This document shows, in pieces, positions 45,688 to 58,284 of a stretch of 64,000 nucleotides of DNA. The translations under genes were made by a program, and so were the position numbers. Where the stretch lies: NCBI GenBank assembly GCA_947069175.1, contig CAMTDV010000017.1, positions 45,021,137 to 45,085,136 of the forward strand, written 5' to 3'. Numbering within the stretch: position 1 is the first letter of the stretch; each line of letters begins with the position of its first letter. A model generated the notes under the pieces. The model worked only from the letters and a program-made list of their open reading frames with translations, had not been told where the DNA came from and did not search any database. Source of the stretch: Scalesia atractyloides (Eukaryota; Streptophyta; Magnoliopsida; Asterales; Asteraceae).

Positions 45688-46838
45688 GATGGCTTAGGCT
45701 TGCTGGTTTTGGGGTGGAGGAATGTTTCGGCAACAGTTAGCAAAATGTCCTAACCTTTGACATTGGGCACAATTGCGACATGGCGTGCCAACGGGATGGT
45801 GGTAGGAGCAGTTAGTACACTGGGGATGAGGTCCAGTGTAGCCACGCTTGGGTTGTTCGGTGGTAGCAAGGGTAATGGCTGCAAGGGATTGCAGAGGTTG
45901 AGGGTTTTGCGGAGTGATGACTGCATTATTTTGAATAGTAGCCTTTCGCTTCTTGTTCCGGTTGATGTTGTTTTTCTTGGTTTGGGAGGAAGGAGTTTCG
46001 GTAGCAGTGGTGGTATCCGTGATGGCTTGGTGCGCATGTTTCGTAGGAACCTTGTCGTAGGCCCCCTGAAGGATGCAGTTATGGTTAAGCTCCATGATGG
46101 GTCTAAAGGCTTCTTCGATGGTTTTGGGGCGTGCGGCGGCTACATGGTTCATAATCACAGGCGAAAGTGAACAAATGAGATTCGCTATCGCCTTGGGGAC
46201 CGTATCCACCTGTCCAGGACAGATGATACTCAACTGTTTGAAGCGAACGATTAGTCCCTTAGCGTCGCTCCCTTGTTGTGTGAGATTCCAGAATTCGTTC
46301 TCGAGCTTCTGGGTCTCGTGGGGAGGACAGAACTGATCCCTCATGAGATGCTTAAGCTCGTCCCAAGTTAGAGCGTGGGCTGCTTCGTTGCCACGCTTGT
46401 TGCGTTCAGTAGTCCACCACTCGAGGGCTCTTTGGCGAAAGACCCCGGTAGCGTTGAAGGTTCGAAGTTCATCAGGGCACCGCCCTGAAGAAAGGTAAGC
46501 TCCATTGCGTCGAAATAGTTTATCATGGCTGTGGCCCCGTCCATGCCAGTGAACTCTATGGGTTTACAAGCCATGAAGTGCTTAAACTAGTAAGGTGTTT
46601 TGGGGATATCGGTTTTAGAGTCGGCGGAGGATTTGGGTGTTTCGGTATGGATAGTTTAGAGTTGGCTAACAATATCGGGGATGACACGGGCCATCTGATC
46701 GGCCATTTGCTCGACGACAAGACCAACGAGGTCTTGTTTGGAGATAGAGTCCTCATTATTGATGTTGTTGTTGGACCCCTTGTTGGACCTCTTGGACTTC
46801 TTGGTAGAGATTGGGGAGTTCATCTGGAGGTTCAACAT
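45688..46838 (-). pseudogene. Family B gag
   Basis: Starts at ATG 46838 or 46823 (MNSPISTKKSKRSNKG) with the amphipathic VEQMADQMARVIPDI segment. After frame changes near 46650 and 46560-46350 the capsid part continues (IEFTGMDGATAMI, DQFCPPHETQKLENEF). The frame at 46344-45694 ends with an NKKRK basic patch and the Cys/His cluster CTNCSYHHPVGTPC / CAQCQRLGHFANCC, then a stop. The N terminus is duplicated at 7515. Confidence 0.9.
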
Positions 46839-47795
46839 AGAAGAAAAGGGGATGAGACTTGATCAGAATAAAGAAAACAAGTTTTGCATGTATCAGTACG
46901 GAAAAGGTTCAAGCATGGTTCACAAAGTTTGCATGAATTCATTAAGTATAGCATGTATAATCACATATGGATACGAATAAGGAGTATAAATTTAGTGTGT
47001 TCACGAGAATTAGTATTGTTTTTATTGCCTTAAACGTGCGAGATGTGTAACGGTTCGAAATGAATACAGTAACAAGTATAAAATCACATAAAATTGAGAT
47101 AACATAAAAGATTGGCTCAATAAAACATGGGATTGTTTCGGGTAGAGAAACATCGACTATTCCAAAGTGGTTTGTAAGATCTTTCGAGTTAGGGAACATG
47201 CTTTGGCCTAATAGGTAAAACGCTCTCGTCGAGAAGCGATTAACGGCATTTTACCCTTTGAGTTACTACATGTCCCTAGTCGATTGAAAATTTGAGACTT
47301 TGGCGAGATTGAAAATCGAGGAACAGGACTTAATCGACAAGGTGCGGGTTTCACCCCTAACTTGACGATTTCGTACCCTAAGTGTGGTTGTTTCTTACTA
47401 AAAGAGGAGCATATTCCGACTCATTTGTAAGATCCACTAGAGTATGAAACGGAAGCTTCCATCAAGATGTTGATATCACTCCTAACTTGATGGTATAACT
47501 TCATGAAAAATCGAATACACGAAATGAGGGATTTCACCAAAAATTGTAAGTCATTGGACCTATTGGTGCAAATCGCCTCGTTTGCATCATGAGTGTCTTC
47601 AAGTGTATTATGTAAAATGTCTTAGGAAAGACATTATGTAAATTTTAAGACCAAAAGATAAGGAATAAGCAATGAGGGAGAATAAAGTTTTTAAGCATGA
47701 TACAAGAATGGTCAAAAATGGACACTTAAACTATAGACTAGGTCGAACATGGCAAAACTACCTAATTCCCTATAGTTATGGCTCTGATAACAATC
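46839..47795 (-). other. Family B 5' leader and PBS
   Basis: Noncoding. The PBS complement TGGCTCTGATAACA (47779-47792) has one change. The leader parallels 7516-8488 closely, with small indels. Confidence 0.85.
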
Positions 47796-49992
47796 TGTCA
47801 CACCCCAACCGATGGCGGAAACCTCGAGGCAGGACGAAATAGATTTTTCATTGCTCATAAAACTAATCGTGACAATAATTAATTAAACTGGATTTCATTT
47901 CATACATAAATTGTCGTATATTACAAGAAAAATTCAAATACAACAACATATATATAACAAAATTTGATACAACAATATTAAACCTAAACATCTAAATGTG
48001 TATCTATCGTCCTTGCTACTTTAATTTCATAGCATCATCTCCATCAACCTGTAACATGTTTTAAAATAACAATTCAATGCAAAATCAAAGGCGAGTACAC
48101 AAGTTTAAGCATAGCATACGTATAAGAATAAAGTTTAAACAAATCCTCATGGCAACTATGATTTTACAAGAGCATATACAAGGCATGCAATACTACTAGT
48201 CAAACCCTTAACACAAACACGATATTTTAACATGGCCTCTAGATTTCATGAGGAGGGGGATGCGTTACTTCCTATAGCGCTATACATGTCAAACGAAGGC
48301 TAAAATAGTTAATGATTAAGGTATTTCATAAAGAATGTCCAAGATATATGCATCAAGTAATCGATTCAAGTATTCATGGATATAGGATTCTTTGTGCATT
48401 TCATAAAGGTTAAGTGTTGTGATTTTGCATAAGGAAATATGTTACACCCAAAAGTGTTATAAATGAAAAGTGGGTCGAGTATACTCACAGTTTTGCTAAG
48501 TCTTCTAACTTGACACGTCCGTGAAGGTAGTTGTTTGATTAGATGAATGCCGAATTATCCTACAGGAGGAAAACAAAGGCGTATGAGTATTTTGGGGATG
48601 ATGGTGGGATATTCCGATTTAAGATTCAAAATGTGACAAAGTATATGATACGAAAATAGTAACTAAGGTATTAGCACTTGTCTTTGACACTATAATAATC
48701 CATAAGGATTGAATGTGGTTTCATAGGTTCAAGACCTATTAGAATCGTGACAAGGAACTATACACTTAGTGATAAACTTATTAACTTGATAGATGCTTAT
48801 ATAGTCATTATCAAGGGTTCGGTTTTTAAGGATTATATTATAGTCCATATATACATAGTTATATAATCATGTAGGAGGTGGGAGGATGAACCATCCATTT
48901 TGGTACCTCTTAGTGTCATGTAAGTCAAGTATGAGGTGGGAGGATTAACAATCCACTTTGGAACCTCCTATGATGTTCACTACTACACAAGTTACCATAG
49001 GTAACAAGGAGGATTCTAGAACAATACTATGAACAAGAATGTAAAATACAAGAATGTAAAGGGTGTCACCATGATACCAAGTAGCCAAGTGAAAGACAAC
49101 CAGGAGAGCACACATTAACACACGTCAACGGCTAGGCGGAGCTGTGACACTTTAGAACTAGCAAACTACTTGGGATAATGATGAAAATCATCAAGTGATG
49201 TGTGGTCTCAAAGTTTAGGATAGCCCAAGCTTACCAAGGTGGACACACATGAACAAGTTCATGAACTTGCATCACTTGTGAGCTTGAAGCTCTACGAAAA
49301 CAGAATTCTTGTGAGGATAAATCCTCTATTTTGAATGTCTCAACCTTGTTTTTAGCCTAACCAACCACAATTAGTGTTGTAAGCATTAGGACATAGGTTT
49401 TAGATTAGTTAGACTCAAGTTTGATAAGATTAAACAAGTTTTGAAAATATTTGAAACACAACAGAAAGTTTTGGACACTTTGGGAGCATTTCCATGTCTG
49501 GATTCTCCATGGAGAACCCTTAGATTCAATCCCAATGTTTATCAAAGTACTTAGAAAGAAGAATCAAGCAAAAAGAACAAGATTTGAGTAAGTTATGCTC
49601 ACTTTTGTGAGGGTGTATTTTTAGGACATTTTATGATATGTTAAGGTATTTTAAGTATAAATAATGTGTTGTAACATATGTGTAAGTATAAAAGAATACG
49701 ATTAAGTACGAACATCACCTTTAAGTCTCGAATAAGTATAATCATCACGTTTTGCAAGTTTGTCACACGATTACGAGTATCACGAATATGTTCCAAGTGT
49801 ATGCATATATATAAGTATAAAACGGTTATGAATAAGAAATATATGAACAAAATACAAGTTTTCATTATGATTCAAGTCTCAGAATACAACGATTACAATG
49901 ACAAGTCGAATACGAGATACAATGCTTTCCGAAAATAGAAATACAATACGAGCTAGCTATAAATAGAAAGTATGAAAACGCGGGGCGTTACA
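47796..49992 (-). mobile_element. Family B 5' LTR (with internal deletion)
   Basis: TGTCACACCCCAACCGATGG (47796) to GGGGCGTTACA (49992). It lacks the ~330-bp U3 segment with twin palindromes present at 10317-10650, since GTGAGGGTGTAT joins directly to TTTTTAGGAC at about 49618. On the minus strand the LTR begins TGTAACGCCCCGCG. This end is longer than that of the tandem partner at 14706. Confidence 0.92.
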
Positions 49993-50077
49993 TCACATCC
50001 GATGATTACCAATTTTTTTCTTTCATTAAATTTAAAAATTACATTACTAAAAATAAAATTAAAAAACCGACAGAATG
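49993..50077. other. Flank between family B and the NAM-associated gene fragment
   Basis: AT-rich sequence, probably the 3' untranslated part of the fragment at 50078-50664. No other signal. Confidence 0.4.
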
Positions 50078-50664
50078 CTAAAAAACATAAAATCTAAGTC
50101 CGTATTTGTTACATATTTGTTGCCGACGCATTTGCGCTAGGATCAACGTGTCTCCTTCAAGATGATCGATCGATTTAGACAAAAATTCTATGTCTTTCTC
50201 CATTTGCCTCGTTCTTGTAGCGCGACGATTTTTTTTGTTTTCGGCGTTTCTTCCTTGCATTGTCTCCAAACGCCTATGACCGAGGTCTCGTATGTCATGT
50301 AGGCGTCGGTTCATCTCTTTGAGATCTTGCTTCATTTCGAAATTTGCCGAAGATGACTCCGCCCCTCCCCCTTTTTCTCACTTCTTCTACCGGGCGGCCG
50401 GGCCAACTCCACTTCCTCATCCTCGTCGTCCACACTAATGTTTAAGTCGACATTTCGAGCATCGGAAGACGGTGTTTCCGGATCAACTGAAGAGGATGTT
50501 TTGGACCTTTTTGCTTTACGTCTACTACTAAACGTCATGCTCGGTACGTTAAGCCATTTAGGACTTCCGCGTAGAAGCTCCCAACAATTTAAATATGTAA
50601 AAGCACCTCTCGTTTGGTTGTACTCCTCCAACGCTCTTGTTATTATTCGCGTCGTTTTGACCGC
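50078..50664 (-). pseudogene. NAM-associated / PIF-Harbinger accessory protein fragment, cut by family A
   Basis: Reading leftwards from 50664, the frame encodes KTTRIITRALEEYNQTRGAF, TYLNCWELLRGSPKW and a Ser-rich, acidic, basic-tract region (KAKRSKTSSS, DEDEEVELARP). After a frame change near 50335 comes a coiled-coil-like C terminus (KQDLKEMNRRLHDIRDL, RQMEKDIEFLSKSID). The order matches the plant 'no apical meristem-associated' C-terminal family, whose members derive from or resemble PIF/Harbinger Myb-like accessory proteins. The N-terminal Myb/SANT-like half is missing because the family A LTR starts at 50665 in mid-frame; it should lie beyond the window. The frame change suggests it was already decaying. 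Confidence 0.75.
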
Positions 50665-51491
50665 TGTGACATTTGTTAATTCAATCTTGTATCAACTTCG
50701 AACAATTTGATGATTAATGAAACTTGTGTTGTTTACAATTTGTGTATTTACTTATGACTTTTGTGCATTTTCAATATATATGTTTGATTTTGACCTTTCA
50801 AACATTTTCTGGAAGTGTAATCGCAAAACAAAATCAGTTAAACGCAACGTATAGTCCTGAATAGTGACATAATCTAAACATACCCTAAATATCCTTTACA
50901 TAACTTAGAAATAAGTTTTGAAGGGTTTGGTATGTCAAAAACAAGCTTATTCGATCATAGGGACTAGTTACGACAATCTATGAAAGTATGCCGATTCTCG
51001 TAGCAACGCACACCGGAACAAGTTCCCAAGCTTAACATACCTTAAATAACCTTTACATAACTTATAATTAAGTTTTGAAGGCTTCGGTATGGCAAAAACA
51101 CGATTTTGCAACTTCAGGGGATATTTTGCAAATTCCGCGAAACTATGCCGTTACGCGTATCTCTTAATCCAGAACACGTACGCACATCCAAAAATTTTTA
51201 TAATCATTAAAATCTTGTATATTAATTATTGGAATACAAAAATATCATCCGTTTTGCATTTACGGTCATACGCGCGTTCGTTATGATTTTCGTCGTAATT
51301 AACCAAAAACCGCAACCGTACGACCAAACGAACCGACACTCGGAACATTTTTAACATATTTCAAGTTACCTATCCTTTATCGTCCTTATGAATCTTGAAA
51401 TGAGGTTAACTGGTGTTAGAAGTGCCAAAACGCGACGAAACGGGTGTTGGGGCCTGTTATGCCAATTTTCAAAAGTGTCTGCCAGCTAAAG

Positions 51492-51531
51492 GGCTTACGG
51501 ACCGTAAGCCAAAAGCCTTTACGGTCCATAA
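51492..51531. repeat. Twin palindromes in family A U3
   Basis: GGCTTACGGACCGTAAGCC (51492-51510), then a CCTTTACGGTCCATAAGG-like second palindrome. This is the same pair and spacing as 10544-10584, and both are preceded by CTGCCAGC. Confidence 0.85.
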
Positions 51532-51697
51532 GGACCCTCCAGCACAGCAGAAACTTGGCAGCAGCTGGTTAACTCTCTTGTTGACTAAGCATTCGAATAT
51601 GCCACCCTTTCTACTGCATTTAACAAGTGTTATGACACTAATCAAACCCCTTGATGACTCATGGACACTTGTAATGATTTTGTAGGTTCAATTCAAC

Positions 51698-51705
51698 TAT
51701 AAATA
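51698..51705 (+). promoter_or_regulatory. Putative TATA box, family A (plus) 5' LTR
   Basis: TATAAATA in caactataaatacccttg, about 170 bp after the twin palindromes. Confidence 0.65.
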
Positions 51706-54286
51706 CCCTTGATCATCCTCATTTCGACTTGCTCAATTCTTTTCTTTCTCTCAAACACTCTAAGTGGAGGCTACCACATTGTTGGATGCCTCCTACCTGA
51801 GTTTTCTGGTCTTCTTGGAGCTCTTGGGTGTTCTTTAAACACAAGTAAGTGCTCTATCCTTGTCTTGTTTTATTTGTTTAGCTATTTCAATTGGTCAAGA
51901 CAAAGTTCAATTGAACTTTGAAACGTGAGCGTAATCACGATGGTTATGATCCATTGCGATCATGCCTACTGAATACCATGTTTACTAGTTGTAGTGACAA
52001 GTCAAAGTTTCGGTCAATAATGCGCAAAGTGCACATTATACGATGGAACAATTTTCGGGTATCAAAACACTTTGTTTTGATACCAAATCAGTTTTATAAA
52101 CTTAGTTAGACATGTTTAACATGTCTAACTCGTCACTTTTAGTTTAGTGCTTGTTTAGGGTCGTAAGTCGAGCGGTCTTGACCATCGCTTTGACTTTCGA
52201 ATCCGACCCGTTTGGTCGATCATAGGATCCAACCAAACTTATATTAGGGACCATAGTTGTATAGGGAATAACCCTCTGAGGTTATACCTTATGGTCACAT
52301 CGTTTGGTTAGTGTTATGTTAAGTCGCCTAGTATGCCTTTATTAATGACCAAAATGCCCTTTTTGCGCATAAATTGATTTTAAGCTTATGTAACCATTGT
52401 TTTGCCATATAGACTGATGTTACAACTATATTAAACTTGTTTTGGCATATAAGACTTATCATAGGGCATATCTAACCATCCGATCACGCGTTTACGCAAA
52501 TGACCCGTTAAAGTAGCGTAAACTACCTTTACATGCCATTATGGGTCAAAAAGCACTTAGGAATCATTTCAAATCAGAATGTTAACTTTGTTAAACCATT
52601 TCATATGAGTTCCAACACTCATTTGGTTTACAAGACTTCATTCTATTCGATCCTCCGATTAATGTTCCGATATTAACATAGTTATCCGATATTAGGACAT
52701 ACTTGAATTCTCGGACTCTTGAGCTTTGGTTTATCTTCTTGAACAAGGACTTTCTTGCAATCCCAAGTGAGTACATAGTCCCCTCTTTTATGTTTTATAA
52801 ATGTTTTGGGGTGAAACATATTGTGCCTATGACTACTTTCGAGTTTTCATGACATTATACATTCTTTGATTACATAGTACATATAGTACATGATTTCCAT
52901 TGCATTTTGCAGCATATGTTGACTTAGCATATGAGCACATTGATTTACATTATTTCTTGCTATGTATGTTGACTGAGCATGCTAGCACATTGATTTCAAG
53001 GACACTTTTTGCGGCATATGTTGATTTAGCATATGAGCACATTGATTTACAACATTTCTTGCTATGTATGTTGACTAAGCATACTAGTACATGGTTTTTC
53101 AAAGGCATTTCTTGCTATGTATGTTGACTGAGCATACTAGTACATGGTTTTCAAAGACATTTTTTTGCTTACATTGTTAGTGACATATTGGTACGTTGGA
53201 GATTGACTTAATACATTCATTAACATTGAACAAGCCGACCGGTAGTGTGTATGGTACCATAGGATTGACAATCCCGTTCCCACTTCCCGGGTTTGTTTGG
53301 AAGCGACTTTAGGGAATGACAGAATCCGATGAAATGGATAGACTTTTATCTATATAAGGGTCTATTTGACTGTTAACAAGGTTTGAATGTGTTTGCAAAA
53401 AAACTTAATGTATGTTTTAAACAATCAAAGCATTACTTATAAAACAAACGTTTGATTATTCAAAGACATTGTTTTATACAAGACATTTCGACTATACAAG
53501 ACATTGGTTTACATTTGACATTTTGGTTACAAAAGACTTTATTCATACATGACATTTGTTTACTTGACATTGGTTTACATGACATACTTATTACAAGACA
53601 TTTCTTTGGTTTAAACAAGACTTTTTGATGGTTGGTTTATAGTAAGAGATTTAAATAACGTGACGAGTGTAATATGATAAAAACATGGTGGATACGCCGC
53701 TGGTACTTCCTATATATAAGTGTTTTTATCATATTGCATATCGTGTCGTTATCTAAATCATTTCAAACAAAGTACAAGACAAGACATTTTTATCTATGAC
53801 ATGACATTTTTACATGAGACATGACTTACATTTTGGTTAATGATTTAACCATGCATTGTTTCTTTTATATCATTTGATTTATCTTATGATTTCATCAATG
53901 AAAACATTTTGTAAGTATTCATGGTCACTTTTTAACTACGTATTCCTTTAAACATTATAGGCCATGAATCTTAAACACAAAACCTATGTAACTCACAGGC
54001 ATTTTTATGCTGACGTACTTTATTTTCACATATGTTTCAGGAGCGAATGCTTAAGGTTGATCATGCGACACTTAGGACGGACTTGGGGCTTTAGTGACAT
54101 AAAACCTGAAGACAATTTAACTTATGTTATGTTTTATGTTTAAATTCCATACAATGTAAACAAATTCTATTAAATAAAGCTTAACTTGTTATGCCATGGT
54201 TGTTGAAACAATAATTCTGTTACGACACTCCCTGAAGTTTCCGTCGCGGTTTGTTGTTTTACGCGGTCGGGGTGTGACAGAAAGAT

Positions 54287-54300
54287 TGGTATCAGAGCCA
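54287..54300 (+). promoter_or_regulatory. Family A (plus) primer-binding site
   Basis: TGGTATCAGAGCCA, seven bases after the LTR end (initiator-Met type). Confidence 0.92.
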
Positions 54301-54871
54301 ATGGTTATAGGGAATTAGGTTATTAGTAATGCTTTGACCTAGACTATAACCTTTCTAGGACCTTAACACAAGTTATCTTGTGTTTAGATTTTGAAACAAT
54401 AGCATCACCTATTCTAAGGTGAATACCAAAACAAAAACGCAAAATTTTAAAACTATTTTGAAATCAATCGTCTAATTCTTGAATGATTTGTTTTTAGCTT
54501 TATGCCTTTGATGATTTCAAAATCTCGTCAAAGTTTGGGTCTTATTAATGTGTACACGTGCAATCTGGAAGGGTGGGTGCCTGTACCCTGAGTTTTATGT
54601 CTAAGGTTAGAGTGTTCGTACAAATCCACTTAATCATACCAGTCACTCTTACCTGGGAACTCTTGGGGTGAGTCTCCACTTATAGGCTAAAGCATGTCTT
54701 CATGATACATTATAAAGACCCATTTACTTTGATTAGTCACTGTGTGTCGTTTGTTTGTTTTGAGTAAACAAACGAATGACCACCATCCTTACATTTGTCG
54801 ATATTTATTCATCTCATTTTGATTATTCAACATTCATCTTACTCGTTTTCTCTCATGTTTTCTCTTTTAGA
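54301..54871 (+). other. Family A (plus) 5' leader
   Basis: Noncoding. It includes a block (about 54566-54660) recognisable in the family C leader and the complement of the family A minus leader. Confidence 0.6.
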
Positions 54872-56030
54872 ATGCCTCCTCGACAAAACGTAAATATGGA
54901 TGCCGACATGGCGGCTCTAATCTCAGCAGTTTGCTGCTGTGCTTCCAAATCTCATAACTCAGATAAACCAAGCTAACAATAACAACAATGCACCTGCTGC
55001 GTGCAACTTTAAACAGTTTAATTCGGCTAAACCGCTCAAGTTTAGTGGTTCTGAGGGAGCAACTAGGCTCCTAGAGTGGTTTGAAAGTCTTGAGAATACA
55101 TTTCGTCGTGTTCAATGTCCAAATGAGCGGAAATTTGAGTTTGCTTCTAGCGTGTTTGAAAAGAGAGCACTCACGTGGTGGAACGGAGTGATGAGAGATA
55201 GGGGTGCTGATGTTGCTATGGGTCAAACTTGGGAGGAACTCAGGGCTCTGATGATGAAAGAGTTCTTCGTCATGAAAAGAGGGCACTTGAGAATGAGTTC
55301 CATGACCTGAAGCAAGATAGTGGTGAACACCGTTCGTATACTGACAGGTATGAGGAGTTCAGTCTGTTGTGCCCTGAGATGGTGACGCCTTTGGAGAAGG
55401 CGATTGAAAAATACATAGATGGTCTTCCTGACCCGGTTCAGGATATTATCACCGGCAGCAACCCTACTAATGTTAGACAAGCCATTGAGCTATCTGCAAC
55501 ACTAACTGAATCACAGATCAAAAAGGGTAAGCTCCATCGTAAGGGTGACAAGAAACCGTCTGATAAGTTTGAGAAGCAAAAGGGTAAGAAATCTGAAGGG
55601 TGAAAGAAGTCGAGGAAACGTAAGGCTTCTAAGAACTTTGTTGTCACTACACAACCCAATCAAGCCGCTCTTAACCAGCCTGCTCAGCCTCCTGCCAAGA
55701 AACTGTATACCGGCACTGCACCTTTCTGCAACAGGTGCAACAGTCATCACCAGCCTCATTTACCGGGTCGTATCTGTACAAACTGTGGACGATCTAGCCA
55801 TCTGGCGAACACTTGTCGCTATCCTCCCGCTCAGAACCAAGCTATACAAAACCCTGTTCAGCAGCCAGCCAATCCTGCAAGACCTCATTATCCACTCGGT
55901 TCTTGCTACAACTGTGGGGATCTCACCTACTACAGAAACAATTGCCCGAGGTTGGCAAATGCGAACCAGGCTCGTGGACGAGTGTTTAACATCAATGCAA
56001 ATGAGGCACGTGCAGACAACGAGGTGGTGA
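54872..56030 (+). pseudogene. Family A (plus) gag
   Basis: ATG 54872 (MPPRQNVNMDADMAALIS), then a frameshift near 54930. The capsid frame at 54939-55310 has WFESLENTFRRVQC, RALTWWNGVM and WEELRALMMKEFF, followed by another shift and the frame 55229-55603 ending at a TGA. The Cys/His cluster (CNRCNSHHQPHLPGR with CTNCGRSSHLANTC) and CYNCGDLTYYRNNCP are readable across frames; the last knuckle has Tyr-Tyr where His is expected. Confidence 0.9.
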
Positions 56031-56400
56031 ATGGTATATACTTTTTGATTCAGGGGCCGATAGAAGTTTTGTATCCTTAACATTTGAGCCTTTACTTTCA
56101 AAGCCAAGAACTAAACTAGGAAGCCCTTGACAGTCGAGATAGCTAGTGGCGAACCTCTTAAACTTGATTCTGTCATTCCCAGTTGTCAATTGAACCTCGA
56201 CAACCATATTTTTCCTATTGACCTCACCCCTATGCAACTCGGGAGCTTTGACATTATAGTGGGAATGGACTGGTTAACAAAATACCATGCTGAGGTTGTC
56301 TGTTTTGATAAGATTGTTCGTATACCCCTTTCGTCTGGTGAAATTTTGGAGGTTCATGGAGAAAAACCGGTTAGTAGCCTTAAATCATGACTTATATTCA
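55990..56400 (+). pseudogene. Family A (plus) protease
   Basis: After NEARADNEVVNG a deletion of about 30 bp, relative to the minus-strand relative, removes the start of the domain and shifts the frame. LFDSGADRSFVS is still readable at about 56040-56075 in another frame. The rest (LTVEIASGEPLKLDSV, FDIIVGMDWL) lies at 56127-56390 and stops before the RT linker. Confidence 0.85.
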
Positions 56401-58284
56401 AGCCCAAAAATACCTACGAAAGAATTATGTGGCTTTCTTGGCACATATCATAGAGGAGAAAGGCAAAGGCAAAACAATTCAGGACATCCCCGTTGTACGG
56501 GATTATCCTGAGGTGTTTCCTGAGGAACTACAAGGCTTACCCCCAGCACGACAAGTTGAGTTTCGTATAGATCTTGTACCTTGTGCCAATCCCATTTCTA
56601 CGTCTCCATATCGGCTTGCACCATATGAAATGCAAGAATTGTCAAAACAGCTTCAGGAGTTATGTGACAATGATTTATTCCTCCAAGTTTTTCACCTTGG
56701 GGTGCTCCTGTGTTATTTGTGAAAAAGAAGGATGGGTTTTTTCGTATGTGTATCGATTACCATGAGCTCAACAAACTCACAATTAAGAATCAATATCCCC
56801 TATCTCGCATTAATGATCTCTTTGATCAGCTACAGGGTGCTACTTGCTTCTCAAAGATTGATCTACGTTCTGGGTATCATCAGCTTCGTGTATTCGAGGA
56901 AGATATTCCCAAGACAGCTTTTCGAACTCGTTATGGTCATTATGAGTTCACAGTTATGCCTTTTGGTTTAACAAATGCTCCTGCTGTTTTCATGGACTTG
57001 ATGAATAGGTTTTGTAAGCCTTATTTAGACAAGTTCATCATTGTTTTCATTGATGACATTTTGATTTACTCAAAGTCTCAAGCCGATCATGAGCAACATC
57101 TCTGTTTAACTTTGGAACACCTGAAGAAAGAACAACTATATGCCAAGTTCTCCAAGTGTGAATTTTGGATAAAGGAAGTTCAATTTTTGGGACATATCGT
57201 CAACGAAGAAGGTATATATGTTGATCCCGCCAAAATCAGTGCGATTAAGGATTGGGAACCACCTACTACTCCTACCGAAGTTCGTTCATTTTTGGGTCTT
57301 GCGGGTTATTATCGCCGTTTCATTGCCAACTTCTCCAAGATTGCAGTTCCTCTTATTGCTCTAGCTCAAAAGAATAAATCTTTTGAGTGGGGACCCAAAC
57401 AAGAAGAAGCTTTTCAGACTTTGAAACAGAAACTTTGTAATGCTCCTATTCTATCTCTACCTGAAGGCAACGACGACTTTGTTGTATATTGTGATGCATC
57501 AAAATTAGGCCTTGGCTGTGTTCTCATGCAAAGAGACAAAGTTATAGCATACGCATCAAGACAGTTGAAAGTTCACGAAAAGAACTACACCACTCGTGAT
57601 CTTGAGTTGGGTGCTGTTGTTTTCGCTCTCAAAATCTGGAGACATTATCTATACGGTACAAAATGTGTGGTTTTCACAGACCATAAAAGTCTCCAACATA
57701 TTTTCAATCAGAAAGAACTGAACATGAGACAACGACGTTGGGTCAAACTTCTGAACGACTATGACTGCGAGATTCGCTACCATCCTGGTAAGGCGAACGT
57801 CGTAGCCGATGCTCTTAGTTATAAAGAACGTGTCAAGCTGCAATGCGTGCATGTTCGATCTGATATCCAAACACGTATTCTTGAAGCTCAACGTACTTAT
57901 GTTGCACAAGACAAAATGGGTATTGAATTACCACATCATCTCGAGCTTCAACTTGAAACAAAAGACAATGAATTATCTTATTATCTGAACCGCTTGTGGT
58001 TTCCAAGTCTAGACAATCTCCGCACCTTGATAATGGATGAAGCACATAAGTCTCGTTATTCAGTTCATCCACATGCAGACAAAATGTACAAGGATCTTCG
58101 TACTCAGTATTGGTGGCCGTGTATGAAGAAAGACATAGCTTGTACGTCTCCAAATGCCTTACTTGTCTCAAAGTTAAGACAGAACATCAATGTCCTTCTG
58201 GTTTGCTTGAACAACCAGAGATTCCGGTTTGGAAATGGAAAACATTGCTATGGATCTCATTATCAAATTGTCGCGCACTTCTAG
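56387..58284 (+). pseudogene. Family A (plus) reverse transcriptase and RNase H
   Basis: The linker (56387-56722) contains VVRDYPEVFPEEL. After a frame change, a long frame (56710-58284) carries RT with FIDDILIYSKS intact, the thumb (FLGLAGYYRRF), RNase H (VYCDASKLGLGC, TDHKSLQHIF, YHPGKANVVADALS) and the integrase zinc-binding start (DEAHKSRYSVHPH). The true reading leaves this frame near 58137, and the last ~45 codons are out of frame. Confidence 0.92.

Larger units (their letters stand above)
50665..54279 (+). mobile_element. Family A (plus) 5' LTR, 3.6 kb
   Basis: TGTGACATTT to GCGGTCGGGGTGTGACA. It contains twin palindromes (51492-51531), a TATA box (51698) and degenerate 54-bp-type repeats (52905-53165), and its 3' part matches the complement of 37231-38600. 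No coding sequence is supported. Confidence 0.9.

Noticed and set aside
50438..50710. Plus-strand 90-codon ORF
   Set aside because: Shadow of the minus-strand NAM-associated fragment, and it crosses the family A insertion boundary.
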